A stretch of 64,000 nt of DNA from Przewalskia tangutica (GCA_029844215.1 CM056718.1:166149396-166213395); one strand, 5' to 3'. Positions 24,452 through 35,560 are shown, numbered from the stretch's first letter. Numbers and translations: made by a program. The notes: generated from the sequence alone by a model not told the origin.

Positions 24452-24651
24452 TTTGTTGTCGAAGGCGAACCGTGCCATTCTTCTTTCAGTGCAAGACAGT
24501 GGTAAACCCCGACCGACGCAGCAATGCAAACCACGTCGCCATGTAAACCACACTTGGCAAGCCATGTGGCGAGCTCAACCAAGAAGGTTTATGCGAGGAT
24601 CGAACTCGTGACCTTGCGGTCCGCTTCATCAAGCTTCTTCTGTAGAAATTA
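24452..24651 (-). mobile_element. SINE with 14-base target duplication
   Basis: A 200-base insertion flanked by GAAATTACACACTT (24438-24451 and 24652-24665). On the minus strand it starts with a tRNA-like head holding a pol III B box (GGTCACGAGTTCGATCCTCG) and ends CGACAACAAAAA, a short A-rich tail. No coding capacity. The exact SINE family is not known to me. Confidence 0.75.
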
Positions 24652-24710
24652 GAAATTACACACTTGATCGATCGGCTAAAAACATTTAAATTGTCTAACC
24701 AATATATGTG

Positions 24711-24934
24711 TGTTATAAAATGATACCAATATAAGACAAGAGATGTAAAGAAACTTTCTTCTTATTTCAAGTATGCTAATCTTCCTTAAAGGTGAATAAC
24801 ATCTCAATTTATAGGATGAAATCACCCAATGGAGGTTACAAATATTAAGTACCCAAATTAATAGGTACATGTAACATACAAAAAGTTAGTAAATGTGTAT
24901 AGACATCCATACAAAGGATATGTATTTCATAACA
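24711..24934 (-). mobile_element. short Ty1-copia 3' LTR
   Basis: 224 bases. In element orientation it begins TGTTATGAAATACATATCC directly after a purine tract (CCAAGAGGGGAG) and ends TTTTATAACA. A TATA box (CCTATAAATTGAG) lies in the middle. The 5' LTR is not in the window. Confidence 0.75.
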
Positions 24935-25614
24935 CTCCCCTCTTGGATGTCCATAGATAATGTTTCTCGTTAAAACCTTACTAGAAAAAAATTCAGTGGG
25001 AAAAAATTATAGTGAAGGAAAAAGAATACACATTTTTAATAATACAAATTTTGGCTGCCTCATTAAAAACATTACAAGAAAAAATCAGTGGGACAAAACC
25101 TTATACGGAAAAAAGAGTACAACATGTATTAACTCCCCCTGCTGAGAACTTTAGGCCAAATGCTTGAGTCTTCGTATTTCAATCTTGTGTACAATCTTCT
25201 CGAAAGTTGCAGTTGACATAGACTTAGTGAACAAATCCGCCATATTATCACTTGAACGAATCTGTTGCACGTTGATATCACCATTCTTTTGAAGCCCTTG
25301 TTGCGAAGAACATGCAACTTTGGTGAAATGTGTTTTGTCCTTTCTCCTTTTATGAATCCTCCATCAATTGGATTTATTGATAATTCATCTTTTTCTTGAG
25401 TTTGCGGCTCATTGATTTATTCATGAATATCACAATTGATCAAATCTTGCATATCTTTATGAGATTCTTTCTTAGTGTCATCTTGACCATTTTTTTTTCT
25501 AGGATTTCGATCCTTAGAACCTAATGGTCTATTAGGCTTCAGACGTGCTTTGGACTCATTTGATATGACACTAGTAGATGGTCCTACAGGGACATCAATC
25601 TGAATCGCGGTCAT
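24935..25614 (-). pseudogene. Ty1-copia 3' pol remnant
   Basis: On the minus strand, 25417-25614 encodes the low-complexity linker between integrase and RT (RLKPNRPLGSKDRNPRKK). This passes directly to the C-terminal tail of RNase H at about 25150-25320 (frames reading QQIRSSDNMADLFTKS and KIVHKIEIRRLK). Nearly all of RT and RNase H is deleted in between. Stops and frameshifts are present. The 3' untranslated part (24935-25130) leads to the PPT and LTR. The 5' side is joined to a hAT transposase remnant on the opposite strand. Confidence 0.75.
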
Positions 25615-25619
25615 GATTA

Positions 25620-28451
25620 TTGGCTATCACTTCTGATATAGGCAGTAGTACTAACGGTCATGATTATTTAACGGTAACCTGTCATTGGATAGATTATAAA
25701 TGGCCTATGCAGAAATGTATTTTAGCGTATAGATATATAGATGATAGGCACACTGGTAATTTTATTGCAGAAAATATTTATTCTGTTTGCCATTATTACG
25801 GAATAACTGATAAAATTATGTCTATTACATTAGATAATGTTTCTTCTAATAATTATGCTATTACAATTTTAAAAAATAGTTTAACTCCATTTTTTTCAGA
25901 TCATTTTCATATATGATGTGTGTGTCATATATATAACTTAGCTGTAAAGGATGGTCTATCACTTTTTGCAGACATCTTGATAAAATACAATTTGTTATAA
26001 ACTATATTTTTAAAAATAATAGAATATAACGAAAAAAAGAATATAAAAAAGGTGAAATTCTTTGTACCAACAACTATTTGTTGCTTATGACTATAGAAGA
26101 CTGTTAGTGATTTATCCACACACTTAACACAAGTGCACGTATCGTTACAAGTAATATAGTCTATGTAAGACCGAATATCGTCCTCAGAGACTGATTTTTA
26201 AGTACCGATTATCTATGCTTTAGTTTCTATTTGGTTAACGTTAATTGGTTTGGAATTCTAGACTAATAATGCAGAAAATAAACTAATTATGAAAATACTT
26301 TGAATTAAATCAGTTATGACGGAGAATTAGGGCTTCCAAGATCATCAACTATCCACTCTATTCAATCCTTAATACAATTAGACTGACTTCTTCTTTTACG
26401 TTATGATAGCAGGTTAACTAGACCGTTTTATATTCTGGTTAGGATATATAAACATTCAACCCCGATGCAGAACCCTTCTATCTTTCGATGATATGATTTA
26501 CCACAAAGGGGGATTAAGAACAGTAACCTATAAAACTACACAAGTATCGGGATACTTTCGTCCACGATTTTAACCTATGTTTATTCAACTATAGCATATT
26601 CAGAATCTCCCCTTTCGGATTTCGATTCGAAATCATAAAAGTGATGATAATTAGTAGCTGATTAACTATCAAGCAATCAAAACAACTATTGAATAAATCT
26701 TAATCAAGTGAAGAAGACAACAAACTAATGCATTAATTCATGAATAAGAGTTTCAAGCGAATCACAAGGAAATTCCTAATAAAGTAATTAGCTCCTAGTC
26801 ATAGTCACGCTAAGAACTAATACAATCTCCATACATGAACTGAAATAAACAAAGAAAAGAGAAAGAAAAGAAAATACTTGAACTAGGTCTCAAATTTTCG
26901 CCTCCTAGAGTTGTGTTGTATGTATAATGGATGAAATGAATAATGAGCAGGGTTTTAGGGATTATATAGGTTTTGTAGGTAGGAAAAATTATCTCTTTTG
27001 GACTCTGAAAACGTGTTAAATTCGGTCCAAGACGTCAAAAATCCCGCGTTGGCGCCGTGGCCCTGAGATTGGGCGCCACGGCGCTGAAAAATCTGCAACT
27101 TTCGGACTCCGCAGAATATTGGGTGCCGCGGCGCTGCTGCCAAACGCCGCGGCGCCGAAGGCGTGAATTTGACATTTTTTTGTTTCTTAATCCTTTTTTC
27201 GTCTGTACTTCGTCTGATCTCCTCTATACTTCCCGGAACTTCTTAGACTTCATTTCTTGGCCCTTTTGTGTGCAATTCCATCTCATTTATGCTCATTTCA
27301 TCTTATTTTTTTCATTTCTCCATTTTTTACCGCTGTGACACAACATAAAGAAAAATGATCCTAATATTATACTAAACATCAACAAAATGAGTAAAATACT
27401 AACTAAAAAAAGACTTATAACTTTATGTTTTAACGGTCATAATCAAAATCCAGCTTATATGGTTGTACATAGCGATTGGGACAAAATTGCCGAAGTTATT
27501 GTATTTTTAGAGAATTTTTTTCAAGCAACAAAAGAATTTTTTGGTATATATTATCCTACTATTTCAACTATGTTATTTTATATAGCTCTCATATTTTTAT
27601 TAGTTAATGAATATATGACAAAACCAGCTTATAAGACAGCTATTAAAAAAATGTTTATCAAAATAAAAAAAGAATTTATTTCTATTCCCATTATTTATAT
27701 TATTGGTGTTGTATTAAATCCGACTATTAAAATAGAAGGATGTAAATCACTTATTGAAACTATTTATGATTGTATAACAGCACTACCACCTCCAAGTCCC
27801 AAAAATCTAAATGATCCACCACTTATTGAACAAACTAAAGAAGAAGTGTTGTCTAGCATAGAAAACGAATGCAAAAAAGTTTATAGGTATTATCACCAAG
27901 AAAGTGCTAGCAACCAACCAGCATACATACCATCATCTTCTTCTTCAACACAACCTCAAAAAAAGACATGTTGTTTCTGCGGCTAGTATTGAAAGTCTCA
28001 TAAATAGAATGTGCGGTGCTAACAGTACTAATCAAATTAACGAGTTTGATGTTTTTGTTTTGCAGGGTAATTTACCGTATCAAGCAGTTATCAATGAAGA
28101 CTTGCTGAAATAATGGAGGGGAATGAGAAAACTTTTCCGACACTTTCAATGATGACCCGAGATGTTTTGAACATTCAAGCGTCATCAACGGCATCTGAAA
28201 GCGCTTTTTCTGTCGGCATATTTCAAATAGGAGAGCACAGACACTCATTAGCTGGAGACAGTTTGGAGATTGCAGTATTATTCAGAGATTGGATACGAGC
28301 GGAGCGGAGAAGGTGCGGTCAACCGAAGATGAACGAAAAAGAAGACGAAAACTACAACGACATCTTATCCGAAGGTGGTGAAAGCGACGTTGAGCAATTT
28401 GATCAACAAATATCAATTTCAATCGAAGAACCACCTGAAATTATAAGCTAA
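25620..28451 (+). pseudogene. hAT-superfamily transposase (RICESLEEPER-like), interrupted
   Basis: Plus-strand frames match the order of a plant hAT transposase. 25620-25985 carries the catalytic-domain part (SSTNGHDYLTVTCHWID, HTGNFIAENIYS, ITLDNVSSNNYAI, CVCHIYNLAVKDGLSLF). 27413-27986 carries ITLCFNGHNQNPAY, YYPTISTM, KPAYKTAIKKM and IIYIIGVVLNPTIK. 28113-28451 carries the C-terminal dimerisation domain (TLSMMTRDVLNIQASSTASE, HRHSLAGDSLEIAVLFRDW). The N-terminal BED zinc finger is missing. Breaks are a stop after DHFHI, stops near 26000, a frameshift near 27965, another near 28110, and the LTR insertion at 26102-27407. With the LTR and one AAGAC copy set aside, coding sequence continues across the site, so the LTR came later. 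Confidence 0.88.
26102..27407 (-). mobile_element. Tat/Athila-type LTR inserted in hAT transposase, tip missing
   Basis: A reverse-orientation copy of the LTR family seen at 62063-63397. It keeps the 3' end (GCACGTATCGTTACAAGTAA) and the GC-rich block at 27040-27165 (two GCCGCGGCGC cores), but lacks about the first 30 bases of the LTR. AAGAC occurs at both junctions (26097-26101 and 27408-27412). No coding sequence. Confidence 0.78.
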
Positions 28452-28719
28452 ACAACTCGTAAACAACTTGCTTAGTGCATGATACTCGTTTGACACAACT
28501 ATCAACTCATACTTTCAAAGGAAATACTTAAAGAACTAACAATGTCAAAGACGAGAATTCTAACAAGGGAAATCGAAAAAATACTCATTCAAATATTATA
28601 GTTCATGGAAGGATTTTATTTTTTCTTAATCAATATATATACCCTTTTATGAAATCTGAGTTCTATTTGGGCCTACGGTTAGGCTGGACGAAATGATATT
28701 GGTTACTATACCTACTCCA

Positions 28720-29415
28720 GACCCATTGATATCCAAAAAATTGCTTGGATGGTCCTTCACACGGGTTGGTCTTTAATTTTTTCTCCTTAATTTGATGGTC
28801 TTTAATTTTTGTCCATATTTCTTTTTTAATGAAAAAAATTATGGCCAAAGTATCCTTTATTCACGGGTCTACTAAATTAGAAATTTTGGGTTCGAATCCC
28901 AGCATATGCAAAAAAAGAAAAAAAACCGCAAGACAATTTTTTTTAGAAATTATGTCTATTCAGCCAAAGTTATATAGAGATAATTTCTATTTAAGTAGTC
29001 GGACAAGACATAATCTTAATTTTTCAACGAAACTTTGCCTTCGGAAATAATATATATATAACTTTGACCGAATAGACATAATTTCTATGAAAATCTTGTC
29101 TTGCATTTTTTTTTATCTTTTTGACTTTGCTGGGATTCGAACCCACAACCTCAGAGGTTTTTTCAGAGGCATAACTACATAGAAACTATATCTTAAGACA
29201 TAATTTCTATACAACTTTGGCCGAATAGACATATCTTCTAATGAAATTTTGTCTTGCAGTTTTTTTTCTTTTTGACTCTGCTGAGATTCGAACCTACAAC
29301 TTCAAGAATATTTTCGGTCATTTTTCAGGCGAAAGATAAAAATTAAAGACCACCAATTTGAGGAACAAAAATTAAAGACCACCCTAAAATAGGGACAATC
29401 GTGCGAATTGCCCTC
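28720..29415. mobile_element. MITE/foldback element with internal repeats
   Basis: The left side has GGTCTTTAATTTTT twice (28770-28815). The right side has the complementary AAAAATTAAAGACCACC twice (29337-29385). Internally, ATAGACATAATTTCTAT-like units and a TTCGAACC(C/T)ACAACCTC unit are repeated, and a pol III B-box-like GGTTCGAATCCCAGC lies at about 28889. The right terminus matches the element at 110-318. Non-coding. Confidence 0.5.
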
Positions 29416-30017
29416 TACTTTTACCGTTTTACGTCCCAATGTGAAGAATGAATGAAATTGAAGCAGACCAACATGAACTTCAGCTCACTTACATAAAGCA
29501 CTGCTAAAGAAAACCTTATAGGCCCAAGCCCAAACTGAACGAAATGGGCCTAGTCCAAGAAAAAATTAATACTGTAAAAGAGTTTTAAGTTCTTCATTGG
29601 CAATATATTCTTGATTTTAGATTTCAATGAATAATTAAAGAGATAGCATCTTTTTCAGTAGTATAAATTAGAGCCACCTAGACGTGAGCTTTTCTTGCTT
29701 AGGTGAGTGCAAAAAGAATCTTGATTTGATTAATTAGCTAGCATGCCGTCTTAAATTCAGCCATAAATCAATCACGTCCATTTGGTGTGAATATTCTCAT
29801 TTCTCACGTAAACGTAATGCAGGATGAAATGAATTTAGTTACATGTTCAATCAAAATTGTCACGGTATTATAAAACACACGTTAAGGTTGTCGGTTATCA
29901 TTTTTCACATAAAATTCATTCTTTACACGGTATTCATTCAAATTATTTGTTCATTGATGTTGAGTCCCAAATTATATTATCCACACTCCAGTTAACAAGA
30001 TCTGGGCATGCGGGAAT

Positions 30018-30125
30018 TGTTAAGAGTCTCACGTCGAAAATTGAATGGAAACATGAACTCTTTATATGAACTTGAATAATTATCATCATACAAGCTAGCT
30101 TTTGAGGTTTGAGTTAGACTGAAGA
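30018..30125 (+). mobile_element. TRIM-family solo LTR
   Basis: Reads TGTTAAGAGTCTCACGTCGAA and then AAGCTAGCTTTTGAGGTTTG, the same framework as the TRIM LTRs at 5615 and 22035. Single copy, no coding capacity. Confidence 0.5.
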
Positions 30126-30468
30126 TCCACTCTTTGCAATTTTCTTTTATCTATTTGGATAGGTGGGGTGTCGGGTATTTGATTTAGCTGTAGACAGCAA
30201 TACCCATAATATATTCCTGATTTTCTTTATTAGGTATCTATCGGCTGTCCTATATTTTGACTTAGATTGGCAAATAACCTTCTTCTTTTTTTAATTAAAG
30301 GATTGTGTTTTTTCACCAAAGATACGTTTGTAGTACCGAAATAAGAACACCATATGTCTGAAAGAGTTTAGAGCATCATTTAACTTTGCAATATATAGTT
30401 TCCTAAAAATACTCCTTGTAATAGAAATAGAAAATTTAACTAAATTATGAAAAATCATATTAAATGAT

Positions 30469-30651
30469 ATGTAGCTCAATGGTTAAGAGCATTCTTTACC
30501 TGTGAAAGGTATGGAGTTCGAATCTCTGCGTCTTCAATTGGTAATATTTTTCTGAGGGTCTCCCGGAAAGCTCTACCTATCAAGGTGAAGATGAGGTATA
30601 CATTCTACCCTCTCCGGACCTGTGAGATTTTACTATTTTGTTGTTGTTGTA
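30469..30651 (+). mobile_element. TS-type tRNA-derived SINE
   Basis: 183 bases flanked by a perfect 12-base duplication ATATTAAATGAT (30457-30468 and 30652-30663). The head is tRNA-like: an A box TAGCTCAATGGTTAAGAGC and a B box GAGTTCGAATCTC. The body has GGGTCTCCCGGAAAGCTCT and CATTCTACCCTCTCCGGACC, and the tail is TTGTTGTTGT. This combination is the TS SINE pattern known from tobacco and relatives, and it is the best taxonomic clue in the window. Confidence 0.85.
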
Positions 30652-31052
30652 ATATTAAATGATCCAGAAATATATATTTGTTCTTACTTTGTCTAGAAAA
30701 AAAACAATTTCCAAATACTCTCATGTAACGTCTACCTTCCACATGGCATACAACTTCAACTTGCGTATTATACACACACAACTGCAAAATTAGAAGAAAA
30801 TCTTCATAGTAAAAGAAAACAAGAAACTAAAACCGAGAGGAAGCGCGGTGATATAATTATTCACGAGTGGTTAGACACACGGATTGCTGAAAAGGGGAAA
30901 TAATGTTTATTATAAGGATCTCATGTTAATTTATGCTACTAAATATTAAACTTTAAATTAAATGTAGTTAATCAAAAGCGTGTTTATAATTTGATTTAGT
31001 TCAAATAATTGGTGCGATTAAATGTAATCTGTCTTAGTTGTGTCTTCCTAAG

Positions 31053-31988
31053 TGTTAGGTCCCGAGGATAATACTATAAAATAATCAAAAAACAAACTGA
31101 AAGTAAAATTGCTTGTATCTTTGAAGCGATTAATGCAAATGTCGATTACACTGATAGATAAAAACAGAAAAATCTTTAAAGAGTAAAATGTAGCGGAAAT
31201 AATAAAGAACACAAAGATTTAAATTTACATAGGTTATATATTAATATAATCTATGACGGTCAATGACCGAAAGTATTGTATATATATATATATATATACA
31301 TACACAATTGAATATATTCATTCTTTTACAATATTATAAAATAATACAAAAGGAATAAAAAAGTTTAAGTCGCAGATGACTTATGCCTGAAAAATCTAAC
31401 TAAGTAGACATAGACAACATCCTATTACAATTGCTTCAATAAAAAACAAATCTAGAATCTAAGCAACAATTATAATGTTGGACAGAATGTCGTCGACACG
31501 CTCAGGAAACACTTGTGTTCCAGTTTTCTGATCGTGATATCGGAGAGCTCTCTTGATATTTTCTTTTGATTTTTCTGGATATCGATTCCTTGATGTTAGC
31601 CTCTCTATTTATAATAGAGAGTCTTCCTTGAAATGCTCAAAGAATCGTTGTAGAGGTTGAGAGAAAAGTGGACAGCTTGATAGAATTTGTTGGAGTAGAA
31701 TGTGGAGCAAGATCCTCTAACTTCTTGGACTTGTTCCCCAAGTTTAGGAACGCCTTGGACTTGGTCTTCCCACGTTTATAATCAGCTCAAAAGTTCCTTG
31801 CCAGGTCACTTTACCATCGTGGTTAAAAATCCCACGAGATCAGCTTCAGTCCGCGAAGTAAGGGCAAAACTGTTATCAGAATATTGGTCTGAATGTCATG
31901 ACATTTGTTCCAATATTTTCCGATTTTAACTTAGTACTGAAAATGATATGTTAGGTAAAATGTCATAGCATCAAACCCAACATTAACA
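31053..31988 (-). mobile_element. solo LTR, SIRE-like Ty1-copia
   Basis: 936 bases almost colinear with the LTRs of the element at 36993-63543. It starts TGTTAGGTCCCGAGGATAAT and ends CCCAACATTAACA. Nothing coding adjoins it. A clear 5-base duplication was not found, so it may derive from unequal recombination. It contains a short (AT)n run at 31279-31298. Confidence 0.88.
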
Positions 31989-32072
31989 CATCTTAAATTA
32001 TTTGTCAAAGTTCATGCAATTTGAATATCAAAAAACAAAAAGTGACACATAAATTGGGACAGATGGAATAGT
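31989..32072. mobile_element. MITE fragment
   Basis: Contains TGTCAAAGTTCATGCAATTTG and CACATAAATTGGGACAGATGG, the widespread 'TCCGTCCCAATTTATGTG' type terminal repeat of dicot MITEs. A related copy lies at 36820-36925. Confidence 0.5.
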
Positions 32073-32609
32073 AATTTGTATATACAAAGAATTTCTAAAG
32101 ATAAATATTCCTGCTGAACCAGCTTCCTATACTTTAGCTCCGCCCCTCCGAGTAAATATTTCCTCTTTATTGTTGCTAATAATGTTTAGGCTGCGGCGTT
32201 CTATATTGAAAATCAATAGTGGGAGGCTAATCCATTAATTTTACACGCGTATACAAGATAGTGGCAGTCGTAGAATACATTTCTTGTTATAAATTCAATT
32301 GGATAGACAAGATAAACTCTTTTTTATGTATACTCATACAATAATTAATTATATAAATAGATCAAATTAAAAACATAAATATTTTTATTCGAATAGGAGT
32401 TAGCCATGAAACGTGGAAGCTAAGTCATGAATTTTCTCCGAGACTATACCAATGTCAAACCACTTTAGTAATACAAAAACATGTATATTACCTATCAAAT
32501 AGCTTGGGGAATATCACATCTTTGCTGTTCCATAAAAAAATCTTCTCCACACAAGAAGCAACATTGGCCATGCCAAAATGATGGATAACTTCAAGTAAAG
32601 AATGGATCT

Positions 32610-32715
32610 TGATACTAGCTTGTAATGTGAGGATTATCCAAATCCATATAAGGAGTCATATTCTCATTCCATTTTCGATGTGGGACTCTTAACATTGAAA
32701 ACATCAAGTTCACAG
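32610..32715 (-). mobile_element. TRIM-family solo LTR
   Basis: On the minus strand: TGTTAAGAGTCCCACATCGAA, CTTATATGGATTTGGA and CATTACAAGCTAGTATC. This is the same repeat family as 5615-5904. Confidence 0.55.
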
Positions 32716-32924
32716 AATTGATAAAAATTTATCTCCACCGAATGTGTACATCAATTCAATACATGACATGTGTTTGAATATAAAATTCTTTTGCTTAACC
32801 ATGACTAATTAACATGTCTTTTACTTCATTAAGTCATGATAATTAGTAGTTGTTTTAATTTGACACAAACACCCCGGGAGGGTAAATTTTTACATTACCT
32901 TTTCTAAGATTTTTTTTCAAGACT

Positions 32925-33290
32925 TCACATTCTTTCATTCTTAAATAACATTCGTCATCGAATGTGAATAAAGATGTAACATAACACATGCACCGATTTT
33001 ACATTCTCCCCTCCTTAAATAGCATTCGCCCTCGGATGTATAAGGTCGTAACACATGCACATAGACATGTAACACATGCACATAGACATGTAACACATGC
33101 ACCGAATTTACATTCTTCCCTCCTTAAATAACATTCGCCCTCGAATGTCATGCGCATAGACATGTAAACTGCACACAAATGAAACACAACTTAACACATT
33201 TTACATTCTCCCCTCCAAACAACATTCGTCTTCGAATGTGAATAAGGTCGTAACACATGCGCATAGACACACCAACTGCACACACATGAA
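32925..33290 (-). repeat. tandem copies of a gypsy 3' UTR/PPT segment
   Basis: Four copies, at about 32925, 32993, 33100 and 33205, of a segment holding ACATTCTCCCCTCC followed by CATTCG(C/T)C(C/T)TCGAATGT, separated by GTAACACATGCACATAGACA-type spacers. On the minus strand each holds a purine tract such as precedes a 3' LTR. No LTR follows that I can define. Confidence 0.65.
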
Positions 33291-33299
33291 ACACAACTT

Positions 33300-33462
33300 A
33301 ACACATTTTATTACCTTACTCAAATAGGAAGGATATTTGACTTTCATCGCGTCTTCGGCTTCCCATGTTGATTCTTTTGTGAGTGATTTCTCCATAAGAC
33401 TTTCACGGAAACAATATCTTTATTCCTAAGATGTTGAATCTATCTATCTAGTATTTCTACCG
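33300..33462 (-). pseudogene. Ty3-gypsy chromodomain end (chromovirus)
   Basis: Minus-strand frames read PVEILDR, HLRNKDIVSVKVLWRNHS and STWEAEDAMKVKYP, the C-terminal chromodomain of Tekay/Del-type pol. Stops and a frameshift are present. It is joined head to head at 33463 with a plus-strand gypsy RT fragment, which cannot come from one colinear element. Confidence 0.75.
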
Positions 33463-34855
33463 GAATTTATTCATAGATGATATCCTAATTTACAACAAGA
33501 GAGTTGAAGAACATGAAGAACATATGAGGGTAGTTCTTCAAGACTTAAAATGGGAGAAACTATATGCTAAATTTTTAAAGTGTGAATTTTGGTTGAAAAA
33601 GGTAGCCTTCTTGGGTCATGTTTTGTCAAGGGATGGAATTATGGTAGACCCCCAAAAGATAGAAGCAGTGAAGAACTGATCAAAACCTACCACTCCGACA
33701 GAAGTTAGGAGTTTCTTGGGTTTGGTTGGGTATTATAGAAGATTTGTAGAAGGTTTCTATAGTCTTGCTGCTCCCTTGACCCGGTTGACTCAGAAAGCGA
33801 TTAAGTACCAGTGGTCAGAAGCTTGTGAAGCAAGTTTTCAGAAACTGAAGAAATTGTTGACTACTGCACTAGTTCTAACCTTACCCTCGGGACAAGAAGG
33901 GTTCACATTCTATTGTGATGCCTTTAGGGTTGGGTTAGGATGTGTCTTGATGCAGTTTGAAAAAGTTATTGCGTATGTATCTCGACAATTGAAGGTACGT
34001 GAGAATAATTATCCAACTCATGACTTGAAATTGGTCGCGGTAGTGTTTGCCTTACGAATATGGAGACACTATTTATGCAAGTGCATGTAGATATATTCTG
34101 ATTATAAGAGTTTCTGATGCATAACCACACAAAAGGATTTGAATCTCCGACAAAGAAGATGGTTAGAGTTGCTTAAGGATTATGACCTTAGCATTCTTTA
34201 CCATCCTGGAAAGGCTAACGTGGTGGAGGACACACTCAGTAGGAGATCAATGGGCAGCTTCGCCCATTTGGCAATACTAAAGAGAGGCAATATTCGTGAG
34301 GTACAAAAGTTGGGAAACCTCGGGGTTAGTTTAACTGAGGTCGGTGAAGGTAGGGTGGTAGTACATGATACCTCGCAGTCTTCCTTAGCTTCAGAAATAA
34401 AGAAAGTCAGTTTGAGGACATGGAATTTGTCAGATTTTGGAAAGGATTCAACAGGGAAAACCTTCACATTTTACATTAGGAGAAGATGACGGTACCCTTA
34501 GGTATAAGGGTAGGTTATGTGTTCCTAAGATAAAAGATTTAAGAAGAAAGATCTTAGATGAAGGTCACAACACCAGGTATTCCATCCATCCAGGATCAAA
34601 GAAAATGTATCATGATCTCAAGATAAATTACTGGTATGAAGGAATGAAGAGAGATGTTGCAGAGTTTGTCGGAAGATGTCTTACGTGTCAACGAGTGAAA
34701 GCTTAACATCAAAAACCCAGCGGACTATTTCAGGACTTTGGCGTCCCCATGTGGAAATGGAAGGTCATTCATATGGATTTTGTAACTGGTCTACCAAAAA
34801 TAAAAGAAGGTTATGATTCTATATAGGTGATTGTAGATCGGCTTACAAAGTCCTT
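33463..34855 (+). pseudogene. Ty3-gypsy RT, RNase H and integrase N-terminus remnant
   Basis: It starts inside RT at the FIDDILIY catalytic box and continues with FLGHVLSRDGIMVDPQKIEA and RSFLGLVGYYRRFVEGF. RNase H follows (FTFYCDAFRVGLGCVLMQ, YPTHDLKLVAVVFALRIWRH, LYHPGKANVVEDTLSR). Next is the integrase HHCC zinc finger (HPGSKKMYHDL, CLTCQRVKA) and the start of the core (HMDFVTGLPK, IVDRLTKS). Stops occur near 33678, 34088, 34117, 34705 and 34825, with a frameshift near 34440. The element then breaks off within integrase. Typical of a Tekay/Del chromovirus. Confidence 0.9.
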
Positions 34856-34860
34856 ACAAG

Positions 34861-35560
34861 TTGGTATCAGAGTTAAACCATGTTAAGAAATTCTAGAAAC
34901 TTTTTTTGAGTTGGGTATTTGAACGGTTACTTATTGCGACAGTGTGCGCGCCACCTTAGTAATAAGTGAACGGAATAACATCCTAAACAGTTTCACTTCT
35001 TTCATACTCTTCTCGTGCCTATCTTGAGTCTTTTCAAAGACTTGATTCTCGTACTACCTCCTTCAAATGATTGTTGACGGGGACGTGTAACGATAAACTA
35101 TAGATGACGCAGAGGTGAGGTGGAGAAATTTTAGAAGAAATCGTTCCTGAAGTCACCACTGATGATGTGGGGGAGTTCAGAGCCGCATTCATTGAAAAGT
35201 ACATGTCTAACACCCGAAAAGATGCGCTCAGACGTAAGTTCGAACAATTAAAACAAGGAGATCGCGATGTGCAAGAATATGATACCCAATTCATGAGATT
35301 ATCAGTATACAACGCGCATATCATTCCTACGGAAAGGGAAAAGGTCAAAAGATTTGTTGAGGATTTAAATCCGAACCTGGCGGAGAAGGTAATGATATTA
35401 GTCAGTGATCAGACTTATCTTTAGGTCGTCGACATGGCTATGAAGTATTAATTATGTGATCTCGTCGGTAACTGATCTGAAAATGAAATTTTCCTGAAAA
35501 TAGACAGAATATTGGATTTACTGCTGAGGCAACAATTTCTTATGACGGACAGCAGAACAA
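34861..35560 (+). pseudogene. Ty3-gypsy PBS and gag fragment, out of order
   Basis: TGGTATCAGAGTTAAACC at 34862-34879 is an iMet primer site. It is followed by a leader and, at about 35110-35440, a gag capsid segment (FRAAFIEKYMSNTRKDALRR, FEQLKQGDRDVQEYDTQFMR, VKRFVEDLNPNLAEKVMI). In an intact element PBS and gag lie upstream of pol; here they follow a truncated integrase directly, with no LTR between. Either two partial copies were joined or a permuted circle integrated. Confidence 0.8.

Noticed and set aside
30469..30540. Possible tRNA gene
   Set aside because: A and B boxes are present but no acceptor stem pairs, and the sequence runs into a SINE body and tail with target duplications.
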